A stretch of 64,000 nucleotides of DNA from Treponema parvum (GTDB lineage: Bacteria > Spirochaetota > Spirochaetia > Treponematales > Treponemataceae). Positions 54,191-63,528 of this stretch are shown here, piece after piece (position 1 is the first letter of the stretch; each line of letters begins with the position of its first letter). Made by a program: the position numbers and the translations under genes. The notes beneath the pieces are model-generated. The model made no database searches. It saw nothing but the letters and a program-made list of their open reading frames with translations, and was not told the DNA's origin. Location of the stretch: positions 1,984,001 through 2,048,000 of the forward strand of contig NZ_CP054142.1 of the NCBI RefSeq assembly GCF_017893965.1, written 5' to 3'.

Positions 54191-55720
54191 ATGGAATACG
54201 CCGTAGCTGTCATCGATATAGGAATGACAAACAAGAAAGTCGCAGTTTATGACGCCGCCCTTAAACAGCTGGATGCGGCATACAAGACTTTTGAGCCTCT
54301 CATCATAAAAAATCCCGTTACAGGACAAGAGCTGAAAACCCATGATCTTGACGAAATGAAAAAATGGTTTTTCGAACAGATACGGTTATTCGCAAAAAAA
54401 TATCCTATAAAGGCCGTCTCTGTTTCCACGCACGGGGCGACTTTCGTATGCACGGACAATAAAGGCCGCGCCTGCGCTCCGTGCATATTTTACACGGAAG
54501 AACCGGGAGTGGAATTTCAAAACGAGTTTTACGCCCTGGCCGGAAACAAGACGGATCTTCAAAAAAGCACGTTCTCTCCCGCATTTGATGCAATGATAAA
54601 TCTCGCAAAAGGAATTTTTTATCTGAAAAAATATTTTCCGGCAGAATTCGCAAAGACAAACAATATTTTATTTTATCCGCAATACTGGGGATTTCTTCTT
54701 ACAGGCATTGCAGGCGTTGAACCCACATATGCAGGATGTCATACTTATCTGTGGGATCATAAAATTCGGTCTTGGTCGAACATAGCTGAAAAACTTGAAA
54801 TAAAAAACTTCTTGCCCAAAAACTGCGCCGACACATGCAGCATTCTGGGAACTCTCACAAAATACGCCGCAAGAGAGCTTGAGCTTTCGACGGAAACTTA
54901 TGTAACGATGGGGATTCACGACTCAAACGCTTCGATTCTGCCCTACCTCATAAAGGAAAGCGGCAATGACTTTGTTCTCAATTCTACGGGGACTTGGTGC
55001 GTTTCAATGCATCCGCAGGATTCTTTGGAGCTTTATCCTGAAGATTTGGGAAAAACGGTTTTTTTTAACCAATCCGCATTCGGTAATCCCATAAAAACAT
55101 CCATTTTTCTCGGCGGAATGGAATTCGACACATGGATCAACTGTTATAAAAGCATAAATAACACAAAGGCATTTCCTTCATATTCCGAAGAAGAAGTAAA
55201 CAAACTGTTTAAAGATTGCGACACGTTTATTTTGCCTGAAATTCTGCCGTCTACGGGACAATTCACAGGTTCAAAGCCGGGAATAAGCGAAAAAGGGAAA
55301 TTTTATTCCCTTAAAGAAATTCAATCCGGAAAAACCATACCGAAAATTGTAAAAAACGAAAAGGCTTTTTTTGCCGCACTGGATACTTCGCTGGTTATTC
55401 AAACGGAGACGGCTTTAAGACGTTCAGGACTTAAGTCGGGTACTAAAATTTTTACGGAAGGCGGATTTAGAAAAAACAAACTTTACAATTCTTTGCTCGC
55501 ATTCGCACTAGGCGAAAACAAGACTTTCAGAACAAGCATGGAAGAAGCGACCGCAGCGGGAGCTGCGATCACCGCGATAATGGCCGCTACAAAGCAGAGT
55601 ACGGAAGAACTTTCAAAATCGATAAATATTGAATACACGTCCGACATCCCCGGCATTTTTACAGGATACGATGAATATAAGAAAAGATGGCTTGAATTGG
55701 TGCAAAATACTGTACATTAA
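54191..55720 (+). CDS. FGGY-family carbohydrate kinase
   Basis: 509 residues, ATP-dependent sugar kinase. IDIGMTNKKVAVYD is the phosphate-1 loop, NSTGTWCVSMHP the family phosphate-2 region, and the late TEGGFRKNKLYNSLLAF, then AAGAAITAIMA the adenosine site. The residues are closest to rhamnulokinase/fuculokinase-like members by pattern, but no matching isomerase or aldolase gene is visible. GGAGAGG precedes the ATG at 54191, preferred over an ATG at 54143. It is followed by a beta-propeller gene and a DeoR regulator. Confidence 0.88.
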   Translation: MEYAVAVIDIGMTNKKVAVYDAALKQLDAAYKTFEPLIIKNPVTGQELKTHDLDEMKKWFFEQIRLFAKKYPIKAVSVSTHGATFVCTDNKGRACAPCIFYTEEPGVEFQNEFYALAGNKTDLQKSTFSPAFDAMINLAKGIFYLKKYFPAEFAKTNNILFYPQYWGFLLTGIAGVEPTYAGCHTYLWDHKIRSWSNIAEKLEIKNFLPKNCADTCSILGTLTKYAARELELSTETYVTMGIHDSNASILPYLIKESGNDFVLNSTGTWCVSMHPQDSLELYPEDLGKTVFFNQSAFGNPIKTSIFLGGMEFDTWINCYKSINNTKAFPSYSEEEVNKLFKDCDTFILPEILPSTGQFTGSKPGISEKGKFYSLKEIQSGKTIPKIVKNEKAFFAALDTSLVIQTETALRRSGLKSGTKIFTEGGFRKNKLYNSLLAFALGENKTFRTSMEEATAAGAAITAIMAATKQSTEELSKSINIEYTSDIPGIFTGYDEYKKRWLELVQNTVH

Positions 55721-55828
55721 TAGAGTTCTAATTTAGTCGTCGGCAAACACTCCGATCGCACGCGTTTTTTACTTGCGGCGCGCACACATATGTTCCGCCG
55801 TTATTTTGGACTTATTTTGGACGCTTTA

Positions 55829-55856
55829 TTGACTAATTCCCATTATGATCTATAAT
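55829..55856 (+). promoter_or_regulatory. Promoter of the propeller/DeoR operon
   Basis: TTGACT (55829-55834), 16 bases, TATAAT (55851-55856). The transcription start is predicted near 55863. Confidence 0.75.
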
Positions 55857-55864
55857 AAACTATA

Positions 55865-55898
55865 AATATTCATATATTATGTTTATTTTATGAATATT
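55865..55898. promoter_or_regulatory. Operator-like inverted repeat at the transcription start
   Basis: AATATTCATA and its perfect reverse complement TATGAATATT, 14 bases apart, lying just downstream of the -10. It also contains ATGAATATTCAT palindromes. It is a natural site for the DeoR regulator encoded two genes downstream, by inference. Confidence 0.6.
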
Positions 55899-55922
55899 CA
55901 TTCAAAAAATCAGAGGAAATCT

Positions 55923-56957
55923 ATGAAAGCGATAAAAAAAGCCGTTTATCCCATGCAAAAGTGTTATTCAATAGCGCAACTGCAACACAACGATAAACCT
56001 TACATTGCCGTTGCTGCGGAAAAAGAAGACGACTGTTTGCTGTTTACACCGGAAGGCAAGTTCGTAGAGACAATATGGAAGGGACCCAGCGGCACCATGT
56101 CGATCGTTCCTCTCCAAGGAGAAAACGGCGCATTTCTCGCGACAAAAAAAATGTTTTCGCCGAACAATGCGGATGAGGCGTGTATAGTTTTGGTGCGTCC
56201 GACGGCGCAAGGCTGGAAGGAAAAGACTCTCATAAAAGTACCTTATGCGCACAGATTTGACGTGCTTGAATCTAACGGCAAGCGTTATTTAGTTTGCGCC
56301 ACCATAAAAAAATCAAAGGAATATGAAGACGACTGGCGCTTTCCGGGACAATATTTGGCCTGCGAACTGCCGCCCGAGCCTGAAAATGCCGAATTAAAGA
56401 TGCAAGTTGTCGTTGACTCTCTTTTAAAAAATCACGGATATATTCGCCGGCACGACAAAAACGGGGATTATTCCGTAATCTCATCGGCAGTGGGAATTTT
56501 TGAAATTCATCCTCCTACGGACAAAGATTCTAAATGGTCGGTAGAAAAACTTCTTGATGAAGAAACAAGCGATATGGCCTTTGCGGATTTTGACGGAGAC
56601 GGACAGGATGAAATGGTAACCCTGTCGCCCTTCCACGGAAATACCGTAAAATTCTTTAAAAAACAAGATTCTGATAATTCATGGAAATGCGTTTATGAAT
56701 TTCCCAAAAAACTTGAATTTGTACATGCGATATGGGCAGGAGCCGTAAAAAACAAGCAGGTCGCAGTGATCGGACATCGAAAAGGTGAAAGCCGCGATCT
56801 TTACGTTTTTTCATACGACAACGGATACCGTGCGGAAATTTTAGACAAAGATTGCGGGAGCACAAACGTCCTTGTATACAACTTTATGAATAAAGACCGT
56901 ATTGTTTCTACCAACAGAGAAATAAATGAAATTGCCTTTTACGAATTTGAAGCGTAA
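55923..56957 (+). CDS. Cytosolic beta-propeller protein with FG-GAP-like repeat, function unknown
   Basis: 344 residues, no signal peptide. Repeated beta-rich segments suggest a propeller; MAFADFDGDGQDEMVTLSPF is an FG-GAP/VCBS-type metal-binding repeat with DxDxDG. The ATG at 55923 has GAGGAAA upstream, whereas an ATG at 55890 lies inside the operator-like dyad. It is in one operon with the DeoR regulator and behind a sugar kinase; it might be a sugar-acid lactonase-like or sensor protein, but no catalytic motif was recognised. Confidence 0.7.
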   Translation: MKAIKKAVYPMQKCYSIAQLQHNDKPYIAVAAEKEDDCLLFTPEGKFVETIWKGPSGTMSIVPLQGENGAFLATKKMFSPNNADEACIVLVRPTAQGWKEKTLIKVPYAHRFDVLESNGKRYLVCATIKKSKEYEDDWRFPGQYLACELPPEPENAELKMQVVVDSLLKNHGYIRRHDKNGDYSVISSAVGIFEIHPPTDKDSKWSVEKLLDEETSDMAFADFDGDGQDEMVTLSPFHGNTVKFFKKQDSDNSWKCVYEFPKKLEFVHAIWAGAVKNKQVAVIGHRKGESRDLYVFSYDNGYRAEILDKDCGSTNVLVYNFMNKDRIVSTNREINEIAFYEFEA

Positions 56958-56982
56958 GGTCGTCTTATAAATTGAAATTATT

Positions 56983-57777
56983 ATGAAACAGAGTAAAGAA
57001 ATCGTCGATAAGCGCCATCAGCAAATAATCGCACTGTTAAACAAAAAAAATCCCATATATGTGACGGAATTAAGTCAAAAGCTCAATGTTTCGGAGCTTA
57101 CCGTGCGCCGCGACTTTGAAGCCCTTGCCAAAGCGGGCATAATAAAACGTTTCCACGGAGGGGCAAGGCTTGTCACACAAAATGCCGACGAAGCGCCGGG
57201 TTATGCAAACAAGGGAATAATCGCGCAGGAACAGAAACAGCATATCGCGCAAGTTGTGGCGCAATATGTAAAAGACGGCGATACGGTATTCTTAAATGCG
57301 GGAACCACCACGACTGAAATAATCAAAGCCGTAAAAAATAAGCACATCACCGTAATTACGAATAATTCCTTGGCATCTACATTTTTAAGGAATACAAACG
57401 CTTCTCTTATTTCTACCGGCGGCGAATTTAATTCCAAAAATCTTTCTTATTCGGGAGTTTTGGCAACTTATCTTATCAATAAGATTTTTTCTTCCGTTAC
57501 GGTCTTGGGAGTAAACGGATTGTCCGCCTCGGACGGCATAACCACGGCTTTTTACCCTGAAACGATGATAAATCAGGAATTTCTAAAGCAAAGCAAGGGA
57601 CTTAAAATAGTTGCCTGCGACAGCTCCAAACTGGGCAAGACGTTCAGCTTTAATACGGCAAGCATTTCCAGCATTGATATTGTTATAACCGATTCCCTTG
57701 CCGATCCTGTCGAAGTCAAAAAAATCATAGACCAGGGCGTAAAAGTTGTCATAGCAGATGCGGAAATAAAAGGGTAA
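56983..57777 (+). CDS. DeoR/GlpR-family transcriptional regulator
   Basis: 264 residues. N-terminal winged helix: RHQQIIALLNKKNPIYVTEL, then LNVSELTVRRDFEALAKAGI and KRFHGGARL. The C-terminal DeoR effector domain (about 75-250) has LNAGTTTTEIIK and VLGVNGLSASDGIT, typical of sugar-phosphate sensing. It probably represses the propeller operon, and perhaps the upstream kinase, until the phosphorylated sugar appears. Confidence 0.92.
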   Translation: MKQSKEIVDKRHQQIIALLNKKNPIYVTELSQKLNVSELTVRRDFEALAKAGIIKRFHGGARLVTQNADEAPGYANKGIIAQEQKQHIAQVVAQYVKDGDTVFLNAGTTTTEIIKAVKNKHITVITNNSLASTFLRNTNASLISTGGEFNSKNLSYSGVLATYLINKIFSSVTVLGVNGLSASDGITTAFYPETMINQEFLKQSKGLKIVACDSSKLGKTFSFNTASISSIDIVITDSLADPVEVKKIIDQGVKVVIADAEIKG

Positions 57778-57841
57778 AAGCTAAATTAATAACCTAGTTC
57801 TATTATTAAAAGACTGAAAAAGTGATATATTATTTTACAGT

Positions 57842-58129
57842 ATGATATTCGATTGGAATAATGAAAAGAATATGATGCTTAAAAGAAACAGAAATATATC
57901 TTTTGAGCAAATTATTGTAGCAATTGAACAAGACGGTTTGTTGGATATTTTAGAAAATCCGAATAAAGAAAAATATGCGAATCAACTTTTGCTTCTTGTT
58001 AAAATTGATAGATATGTATATGTAGTCCCTTGTGTACTCGAAAATAATATTTGTTTTTTGAAAACCATTTTTCCGAGTAGAAAATATACGGCAAAATATC
58101 TTGATTGGGAAGGAGAAGAAAATGAATAG
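57842..58129 (+). CDS. BrnT-like toxin of a type II toxin-antitoxin pair
   Basis: 95 residues. FDWNNEKNMMLKRNRNISFE followed by a beta-rich core and the end TIFPSRKYTAKYL matches the compact RelE-superfamily BrnT-like layout. It overlaps the start of the partner gene by 8 bases. Base composition is markedly AT-rich compared with the genes to the left, so recent acquisition is plausible. There is no clear Shine-Dalgarno before the ATG. Confidence 0.72.
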   Translation: MIFDWNNEKNMMLKRNRNISFEQIIVAIEQDGLLDILENPNKEKYANQLLLLVKIDRYVYVVPCVLENNICFLKTIFPSRKYTAKYLDWEGEENE

Positions 58130-58379
58130 TGAGAAAGAGCTATATGAATCCATAGAAAATGATGAATGGAAATCGGTAAAAAATTTTTATGATCTTAATA
58201 ACGATTTAAAAAAAGCTGCTGAAAGTATGCTTATGAAAAGTGAAAAGATGGATATAATGCTTGCCAAGCAAGATATGAATAATCTAAAAGCAAAAGCTTT
58301 TGAAGAAGGTATGGAATATGAAGTTTTTGCAGGAAGTATTTTACATAAATATTTAACAGGAAAACTAGTAGAAGGGTAA
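58122..58379 (+). CDS. CopG/BrnA-like antitoxin
   Basis: 85 residues. The C-terminal DMNNLKAKAFEEGMEYEVFA with ILHKYLTGKL matches the helix pair of BrnA/CopG-type antitoxins; the N-terminal part is acidic. AGGAG precedes the ATG at 58122, which overlaps the toxin stop. The toxin-first order is the BrnTA order. Confidence 0.7.
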   Translation: MNSEKELYESIENDEWKSVKNFYDLNNDLKKAAESMLMKSEKMDIMLAKQDMNNLKAKAFEEGMEYEVFAGSILHKYLTGKLVEG

Positions 58380-58404
58380 AAATAGAAGCGGAGAAAGACG
58401 GGAG

Positions 58405-60480
58405 TTGAAAAATAAATATAAAGAAAAATTATACAGCGGTATTTTAGGAAAGATAATAGGAGTTTATTTCGGACGTCCCGTTGAAGGCTGGTCTTATGAT
58501 AGGATAAGAGAAACTTTCGGAATTGTCGATCATTATGTCAACAAAGAATTGGATATGCCTTTGCATGTTCCCGATGACGACCTTTCCGGCACGTTCGCCT
58601 TTTTAAGAACTCTTGACGATGCAAAAGACATTCATAATATAGATGCAAAGGATTTCGGAGAAACATGGCTTGATTACATAATTGAAGAAAGATCTACATT
58701 TTGGTGGGGCGGTGTTGGACGCTCAACCGAACACACGGCATATTCGCGTCTAAGAACAGGGTATAAATCTCCCCAAAGCGGCTCAATTGAATTAAACGGT
58801 AAAGGAATAGCGGAGCAAATAGGTGCGCAAATCTTTATGGATGGATTTGCTATGCTTTGTCCCGATGATCCTCAAAAAGCGAGAGAGCTTGTTAAACAAG
58901 CAGCATCCGTCAGTCATGACGGAATTGCCGTTGAATCCGCTTGTTTTTTAGCTACAATGGAAGCCCTGGCTTTTAGTATAGATAATTTGGAAAAATTAAT
59001 ACAATTATCTTTAACTTCAGCACCCTGGTCAAAAAATCTTACAAATATCATAAACAATGTTATAAGCATATGTAAAAAAAATAATAATTGGAGAGATGTA
59101 CGTAATTTTTTGGATGAAAACTACGGCTATCACTTATATCCTGGAAACTGTCATGTAATTCCAAATCTTACATTGCTGTTAAGTTCTCTGATCTTAGGCG
59201 GAGATAGTTTTAAAAAAGCATTGGAAATTGCCGTATCATCAGGGTGGGACACAGACTGTAATGCCGCAAATATTTGCTGTATAAATGGAATACGACTTGG
59301 ATTAGATGCAATAAATAAAGAATTCGATTATCGTTCCCCAATTGCAGACAGATTCTATTGTATAACAAGCTATGGCTCACAATGTGTTACTGATGCCGTT
59401 ATTCAGACCCGAAGACTTTTAAAATTACATAATTTGCTCTATAATAAGAAGAAAAACAAGAAAATTCCTCGTTTTTCTTTTGAGCTTCCCGGATCCGTTC
59501 AAGGTTTTACAAACTGCCCGCTTCTTGCAAAATTAAAGCCGCCCGTAATCAACGGGAATATGATTGGAATGGAGAGTGGATTAGTAATTGATACAACAGA
59601 AGGTACCGACGCCATCTCCACTTTAACCTTTTGGGACTGTAACGACAGATATGGTAGCTATTCGTTATTAGGCAGTCCTACACTCTATTACGGACAAACC
59701 ATCCGCGCTGAAATAAAAAAAATCGAAGGTAACCCGATCGTTCAACTTTATGTAATTTATTACGATAAAAACGACATCTTAAAAGTGCTTTTCGGACCTT
59801 CAGAACATGTAGATGATAAAAAAAATATCGAATGGACTATTGACGATCTAGACGGGATGCCTGTTTTCCGTGTAGGTTTACAAATTGTAAACAAGGATAG
59901 TAATTCAAAAATTTTATTGAAATCAATGGATTGGTGCGGAAGTCCTATTTTATTTTCCCTAAAGGGCGGCTTTTATCAAAACAAAAATAATTTGCAACCT
60001 ATTATGGCTCTGCAAGCATTTACTTCATCAGCCAAACATTTTTCATTCGATAAACGCTATACTTTTACCATTTCTCATCCGGAAGAAAATGGAATTGTAG
60101 ATATTGGAACAGAACAATGGGACAATTATTCGGTTTCGGCAACAATAATTCCATGTATGGCTTCGCGCTTCGGTTTGACTTTTAGGACAAAGGGGCATAG
60201 GCATTTTTATGCGGCAGTAATTGATAAAAATCAAATATTATCACTGATCATCATGTCGGGAGAAAAGGAACATATCGTAAAAAGCATCTCTTGTTATTAT
60301 GAGCTTGACAATCCGTTAGCGCTTGAAATAAGCGGAATAGGAAGCAATATAACAATATCATTAAACAATAAAAATATACTTAAAGCCAACTGCGAGGATT
60401 ACTATACTGGAGGCGCAGGGTTTTTAGTGAGTCAAGGTACTATTATGGCAGATAATTTTATGATAAAAAAACTCGATTAA
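58405..60480 (+). CDS. ADP-ribosylglycohydrolase-family enzyme fused to a lectin-like C-terminal region
   Basis: 691 residues. The N-terminal half (about 1-345) has the DraG fold with metal motifs VPDDDLSGTFAFLRTLDD near 52, ASVSHDGIAVESACF, and GWDTDCNAANICC near 285. The C-terminal part (about 380-690) is beta-rich, ending with a concanavalin-like segment (RFGLTFRTKGHRHFYAAV). A soluble DraG of about 300 residues is normal, so the fusion is unusual. The TTG start has GGAG 11 bases upstream. The gene is convergent with a sugar ABC importer, 6 bases apart, which suggests that the substrate is an imported glycoside rather than a modified protein. Confidence 0.82.
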   Translation: MKNKYKEKLYSGILGKIIGVYFGRPVEGWSYDRIRETFGIVDHYVNKELDMPLHVPDDDLSGTFAFLRTLDDAKDIHNIDAKDFGETWLDYIIEERSTFWWGGVGRSTEHTAYSRLRTGYKSPQSGSIELNGKGIAEQIGAQIFMDGFAMLCPDDPQKARELVKQAASVSHDGIAVESACFLATMEALAFSIDNLEKLIQLSLTSAPWSKNLTNIINNVISICKKNNNWRDVRNFLDENYGYHLYPGNCHVIPNLTLLLSSLILGGDSFKKALEIAVSSGWDTDCNAANICCINGIRLGLDAINKEFDYRSPIADRFYCITSYGSQCVTDAVIQTRRLLKLHNLLYNKKKNKKIPRFSFELPGSVQGFTNCPLLAKLKPPVINGNMIGMESGLVIDTTEGTDAISTLTFWDCNDRYGSYSLLGSPTLYYGQTIRAEIKKIEGNPIVQLYVIYYDKNDILKVLFGPSEHVDDKKNIEWTIDDLDGMPVFRVGLQIVNKDSNSKILLKSMDWCGSPILFSLKGGFYQNKNNLQPIMALQAFTSSAKHFSFDKRYTFTISHPEENGIVDIGTEQWDNYSVSATIIPCMASRFGLTFRTKGHRHFYAAVIDKNQILSLIIMSGEKEHIVKSISCYYELDNPLALEISGIGSNITISLNNKNILKANCEDYYTGGAGFLVSQGTIMADNFMIKKLD

Positions 60481-60486
60481 GAATTT

Positions 60487-61323
60487 TTATCTCTTTATGC
60501 CGGAAGCAGCGATACCTTCAACGAAATATCTTTGAAAAAAGACATATAAAATAAATAAAGGTATAATTGAAACACAAGCCATTGCCATAAGAGGCCCAGG
60601 ATCTATTGAACCTCCGTATTGTCCTTTAAACATATTAAGTCCCAATGCAACAGTATACTTGGAAGGCCTACCCAAATATACCAGGGGGCTTAAATAATCA
60701 TTCCAAACAAATACCAATTGATTTATTGCAACCACCATCAACGCTGCAACTGAATTAGGTATATATATATTAATGAAAATTCTCCCCCAACTGCACCCGT
60801 CTATCAAAGCAGCCTCCGCCAAGTCATTAGGCAACGAAGAAAAAAACTGGCGCATAAGAAATATATTAAAGGCGCTTGCCCCGAAAAACGATGGAAGTGT
60901 CAAAGGAATTATTGTATTTACCCAACGAAGCCTACTATACAGCATATAAGATGGAATAAGAGTTACGGTTTGCGGCACCATCATAGTCGCAAGCAAAATT
61001 ATAAAAAGGAAGTTCTTCCCCCTTCCTCTAAATTTTGCAAAACCAAACCCCGCCATAGAACAACTGAACATGCTTCCTAAAACACATAAAAATCCTATTC
61101 TCATAGTATTAACTATGTATTTAAAAAATGGAACTAATTCAAAACCTTCTTTAAAACTCCTAACGCTGATCGGGTCGGGAATTATTTCCATGAAATTCGT
61201 TATTTGCTCAGAAGTTTTTAAAGATGTGGAAATCATCCAAAAATACGGCAAAAGAAATAGCAGACTGAATAAAAATAAGAAAAAATGAATAGATAAATTA
61301 TTTAAAAACGTATATTTTTTCAT
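60487..61323 (-). CDS. Carbohydrate ABC transporter permease, MalG type
   Basis: 278 residues, six hydrophobic segments; the EAA loop is visible as LAEAALIDGCSWGRIFINIY. It overlaps the MalF-type gene by 1 base. Third gene of the operon starting at 63528. No ATPase gene lies nearby. Confidence 0.93.
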   Translation of the reverse strand: MKKYTFLNNLSIHFFLFLFSLLFLLPYFWMISTSLKTSEQITNFMEIIPDPISVRSFKEGFELVPFFKYIVNTMRIGFLCVLGSMFSCSMAGFGFAKFRGRGKNFLFIILLATMMVPQTVTLIPSYMLYSRLRWVNTIIPLTLPSFFGASAFNIFLMRQFFSSLPNDLAEAALIDGCSWGRIFINIYIPNSVAALMVVAINQLVFVWNDYLSPLVYLGRPSKYTVALGLNMFKGQYGGSIDPGPLMAMACVSIIPLFILYVFFQRYFVEGIAASGIKR

Positions 61324-62225
61324 TATTTAATCTTCTCCTCATAAAAGACCCAAAACCTTGATGACGCAAAAATAAGCCCACTTACAATCAATAAAAAAAT
61401 AAAAAGAACCCAAGCAAGAGAAGACGCATAGCCGAAATTTGCATACAAAAACGCGGTCTTATATAAGTGTAAGCCATATACATACGTAGAATTAGCAGGT
61501 CCACCTTCAGTCATAACATACGGCTGCGTAAAAATTTGAAGGCCTTTGATCAAAGTTATCAAAAGATTAAAAAACACAACAGGACTTATCATTGGGAATG
61601 TAATATAAAAAAATTTATGCAATGAATTTGCACCTTCTAAATCCGCCACTTCATAATACATGCTCGGGATTTCCTGTAGACTTGCCAACACAATAGTCAT
61701 AGATGTTCCGCATACGAACATGTCCATAATTATTATTGAAAGCATAGCCGTGTTTGTATCGGAAAGCCAAAGAGGGCCTCTAATAGCTATCTTACTTAAA
61801 AGCAAATTTATAAAGCCGAAATCCGAATTATATAAATAAAGCCATGTTATATAAGATGCAACGCCGGTACATATAGTTGGTAAATAAAATATTGCCCGAA
61901 ATAGATGGAATAACTTGCTGCGTCTATTCAATAAAACAGCTAAAGCAATTGAAATAATCAAATTCAACGGAAGAGAAAAACCGACATAAAAAATAGTATT
62001 TTTTAATGATGTCTGAAAAAGCTTGTCTACAGTAAAAATAAATTTGTAATTATTAAATCCGATAAAACTTGGGCGATTAGTTCCATTCCAATCAGTAAAT
62101 GATGTGAATAAAGAAAAAAACATGGGGAACAAGACAAAAAAGCATAAACCTATTAACCAAGGGCAAATAAATAAATAAAACAAATATGAAGTGTCATTTA
62201 GTCTACGCACTTTTGTCTTGTTCAT
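61323..62225 (-). CDS. Carbohydrate ABC transporter permease, MalF type
   Basis: 300 residues, six hydrophobic segments, EAA-type loop YYEVADLEGANSLHKFFYIT. The start at 62225 lies 28 bases after the binding-protein stop codon. Partner of the downstream MalG-type permease. Confidence 0.93.
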   Translation of the reverse strand: MNKTKVRRLNDTSYLFYLFICPWLIGLCFFVLFPMFFSLFTSFTDWNGTNRPSFIGFNNYKFIFTVDKLFQTSLKNTIFYVGFSLPLNLIISIALAVLLNRRSKLFHLFRAIFYLPTICTGVASYITWLYLYNSDFGFINLLLSKIAIRGPLWLSDTNTAMLSIIIMDMFVCGTSMTIVLASLQEIPSMYYEVADLEGANSLHKFFYITFPMISPVVFFNLLITLIKGLQIFTQPYVMTEGGPANSTYVYGLHLYKTAFLYANFGYASSLAWVLFIFLLIVSGLIFASSRFWVFYEEKIK

Positions 62226-62253
62226 CGGATAATTCCCAAATTAATAAAACACT

Positions 62254-63528
62254 CTACTTTTGAGAGGCCATAAGTTGTTCCGCTTCTTGTTGTACCTGTT
62301 CGGCCATTTGATCTACAGTAAGTTTGCCGGCAAGAACAAGCTCATACTTTACTTTAATGACATCATTTATCTGCGCATACATACCCATATTTGTAAAGGA
62401 AGTACTCTGCTCCTGCATTTTAATAAATACGGTTTTATCATAAGTCGATGAACTTGTCCCAAAGTCATTCAAATATTCTTTACTTTTGGCAAAACTCTGC
62501 AATTCCGGAAGTCCAAAGGACTGAGCTTTCTTTTGCGCTTCTTCCGTTGCAGACATATATTTTATAAAATCCCAACAAATATCCTTATGTCTTGCCTTTG
62601 AACTTATACTCCAACCATTACCGCGGTAAGTAGTTAACATTTTTTTATTCAATTGCGAATTTCTGGGAAGCATAACTACGTTCCATTTAAGCGAATTATT
62701 TGCAAGTTTTAAGAGCGTTGCAATATCCCAAGTTGCAGAAAGTTGCATTCCAAAACGCCCTGTTTCAAAGCCCCCCGTAGAAAGAGCACCGCCCGTCTCA
62801 TTCGGTGCCAAACCTTCTTTTATTGTATCAGCAAATAATGAAATCGCAGATTTAAACTCTTTATTGTTTTTTGCATTTATCGTTTTTGAGCCGACCTCAT
62901 ATACAGGAGTGCCATAAAGGTTTCGATAAAATTCCATCGGTCTAACGCCCCATCGAATTCCGTAAATCTTATTTACACCTTCACCGGAAGTTATTGCGCG
63001 TGCAGCTTTGATCATATCCTCAACTGTCCAATCATCCTTCGGATATGGGATGCCCGCTTTATCAAATAAATCTTTATTATATGCAATTGCAAAAACCTTT
63101 GAAATAAAAGGAACGGCTATCACTTCCCCCTTGGAATTTGCATACATACTGTTTATCGTATTTAAATTCCAGTATTTACCCATAGAGTCCTTTTTAATAT
63201 AAGGATTTAAGTCGGTAAAATTCGGATTATCCTTAAAATTAGTAATTATATCGCTTGCAACGCCAAAAACATCAGGCGTAGTATTAGATGAAAACCATGT
63301 CTGTAATTTAGTTAAATAACCGGCTCCATCCGTATATTCAAATTCAATGATAACATCAGGATGTTGTTTCATATACTCTTTTGCCAATTCCATTTTCATA
63401 TTGGCTTCCATACTGTCGCCCCAAAAACCAAATGTTATTGTCTTTTTACTTTCATCTTTTGCTCCACCGGCTGAAATTGCAACGCATAACAAACATGACG
63501 CAAAAAAAATACAAAAAAACTTCTTCAT
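62254..63528 (-). CDS. ABC transporter solute-binding protein, family 1
   Basis: 424 residues. The signal peptide ends near AISAGG. Family-1 features include AKEYMKQHPDVIIEFEYTDG, ITNFKDNPNFTDLNPYIKKD and DICWDFIKYMSATEEAQKKA. GGGGG precedes ATG 63528, preferred over an ATG at 63552. The ligand is probably a glycoside that the convergent DraG-like enzyme could process, by inference. It leads the importer operon. Confidence 0.9.
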   Translation of the reverse strand: MKKFFCIFFASCLLCVAISAGGAKDESKKTITFGFWGDSMEANMKMELAKEYMKQHPDVIIEFEYTDGAGYLTKLQTWFSSNTTPDVFGVASDIITNFKDNPNFTDLNPYIKKDSMGKYWNLNTINSMYANSKGEVIAVPFISKVFAIAYNKDLFDKAGIPYPKDDWTVEDMIKAARAITSGEGVNKIYGIRWGVRPMEFYRNLYGTPVYEVGSKTINAKNNKEFKSAISLFADTIKEGLAPNETGGALSTGGFETGRFGMQLSATWDIATLLKLANNSLKWNVVMLPRNSQLNKKMLTTYRGNGWSISSKARHKDICWDFIKYMSATEEAQKKAQSFGLPELQSFAKSKEYLNDFGTSSSTYDKTVFIKMQEQSTSFTNMGMYAQINDVIKVKYELVLAGKLTVDQMAEQVQQEAEQLMASQK

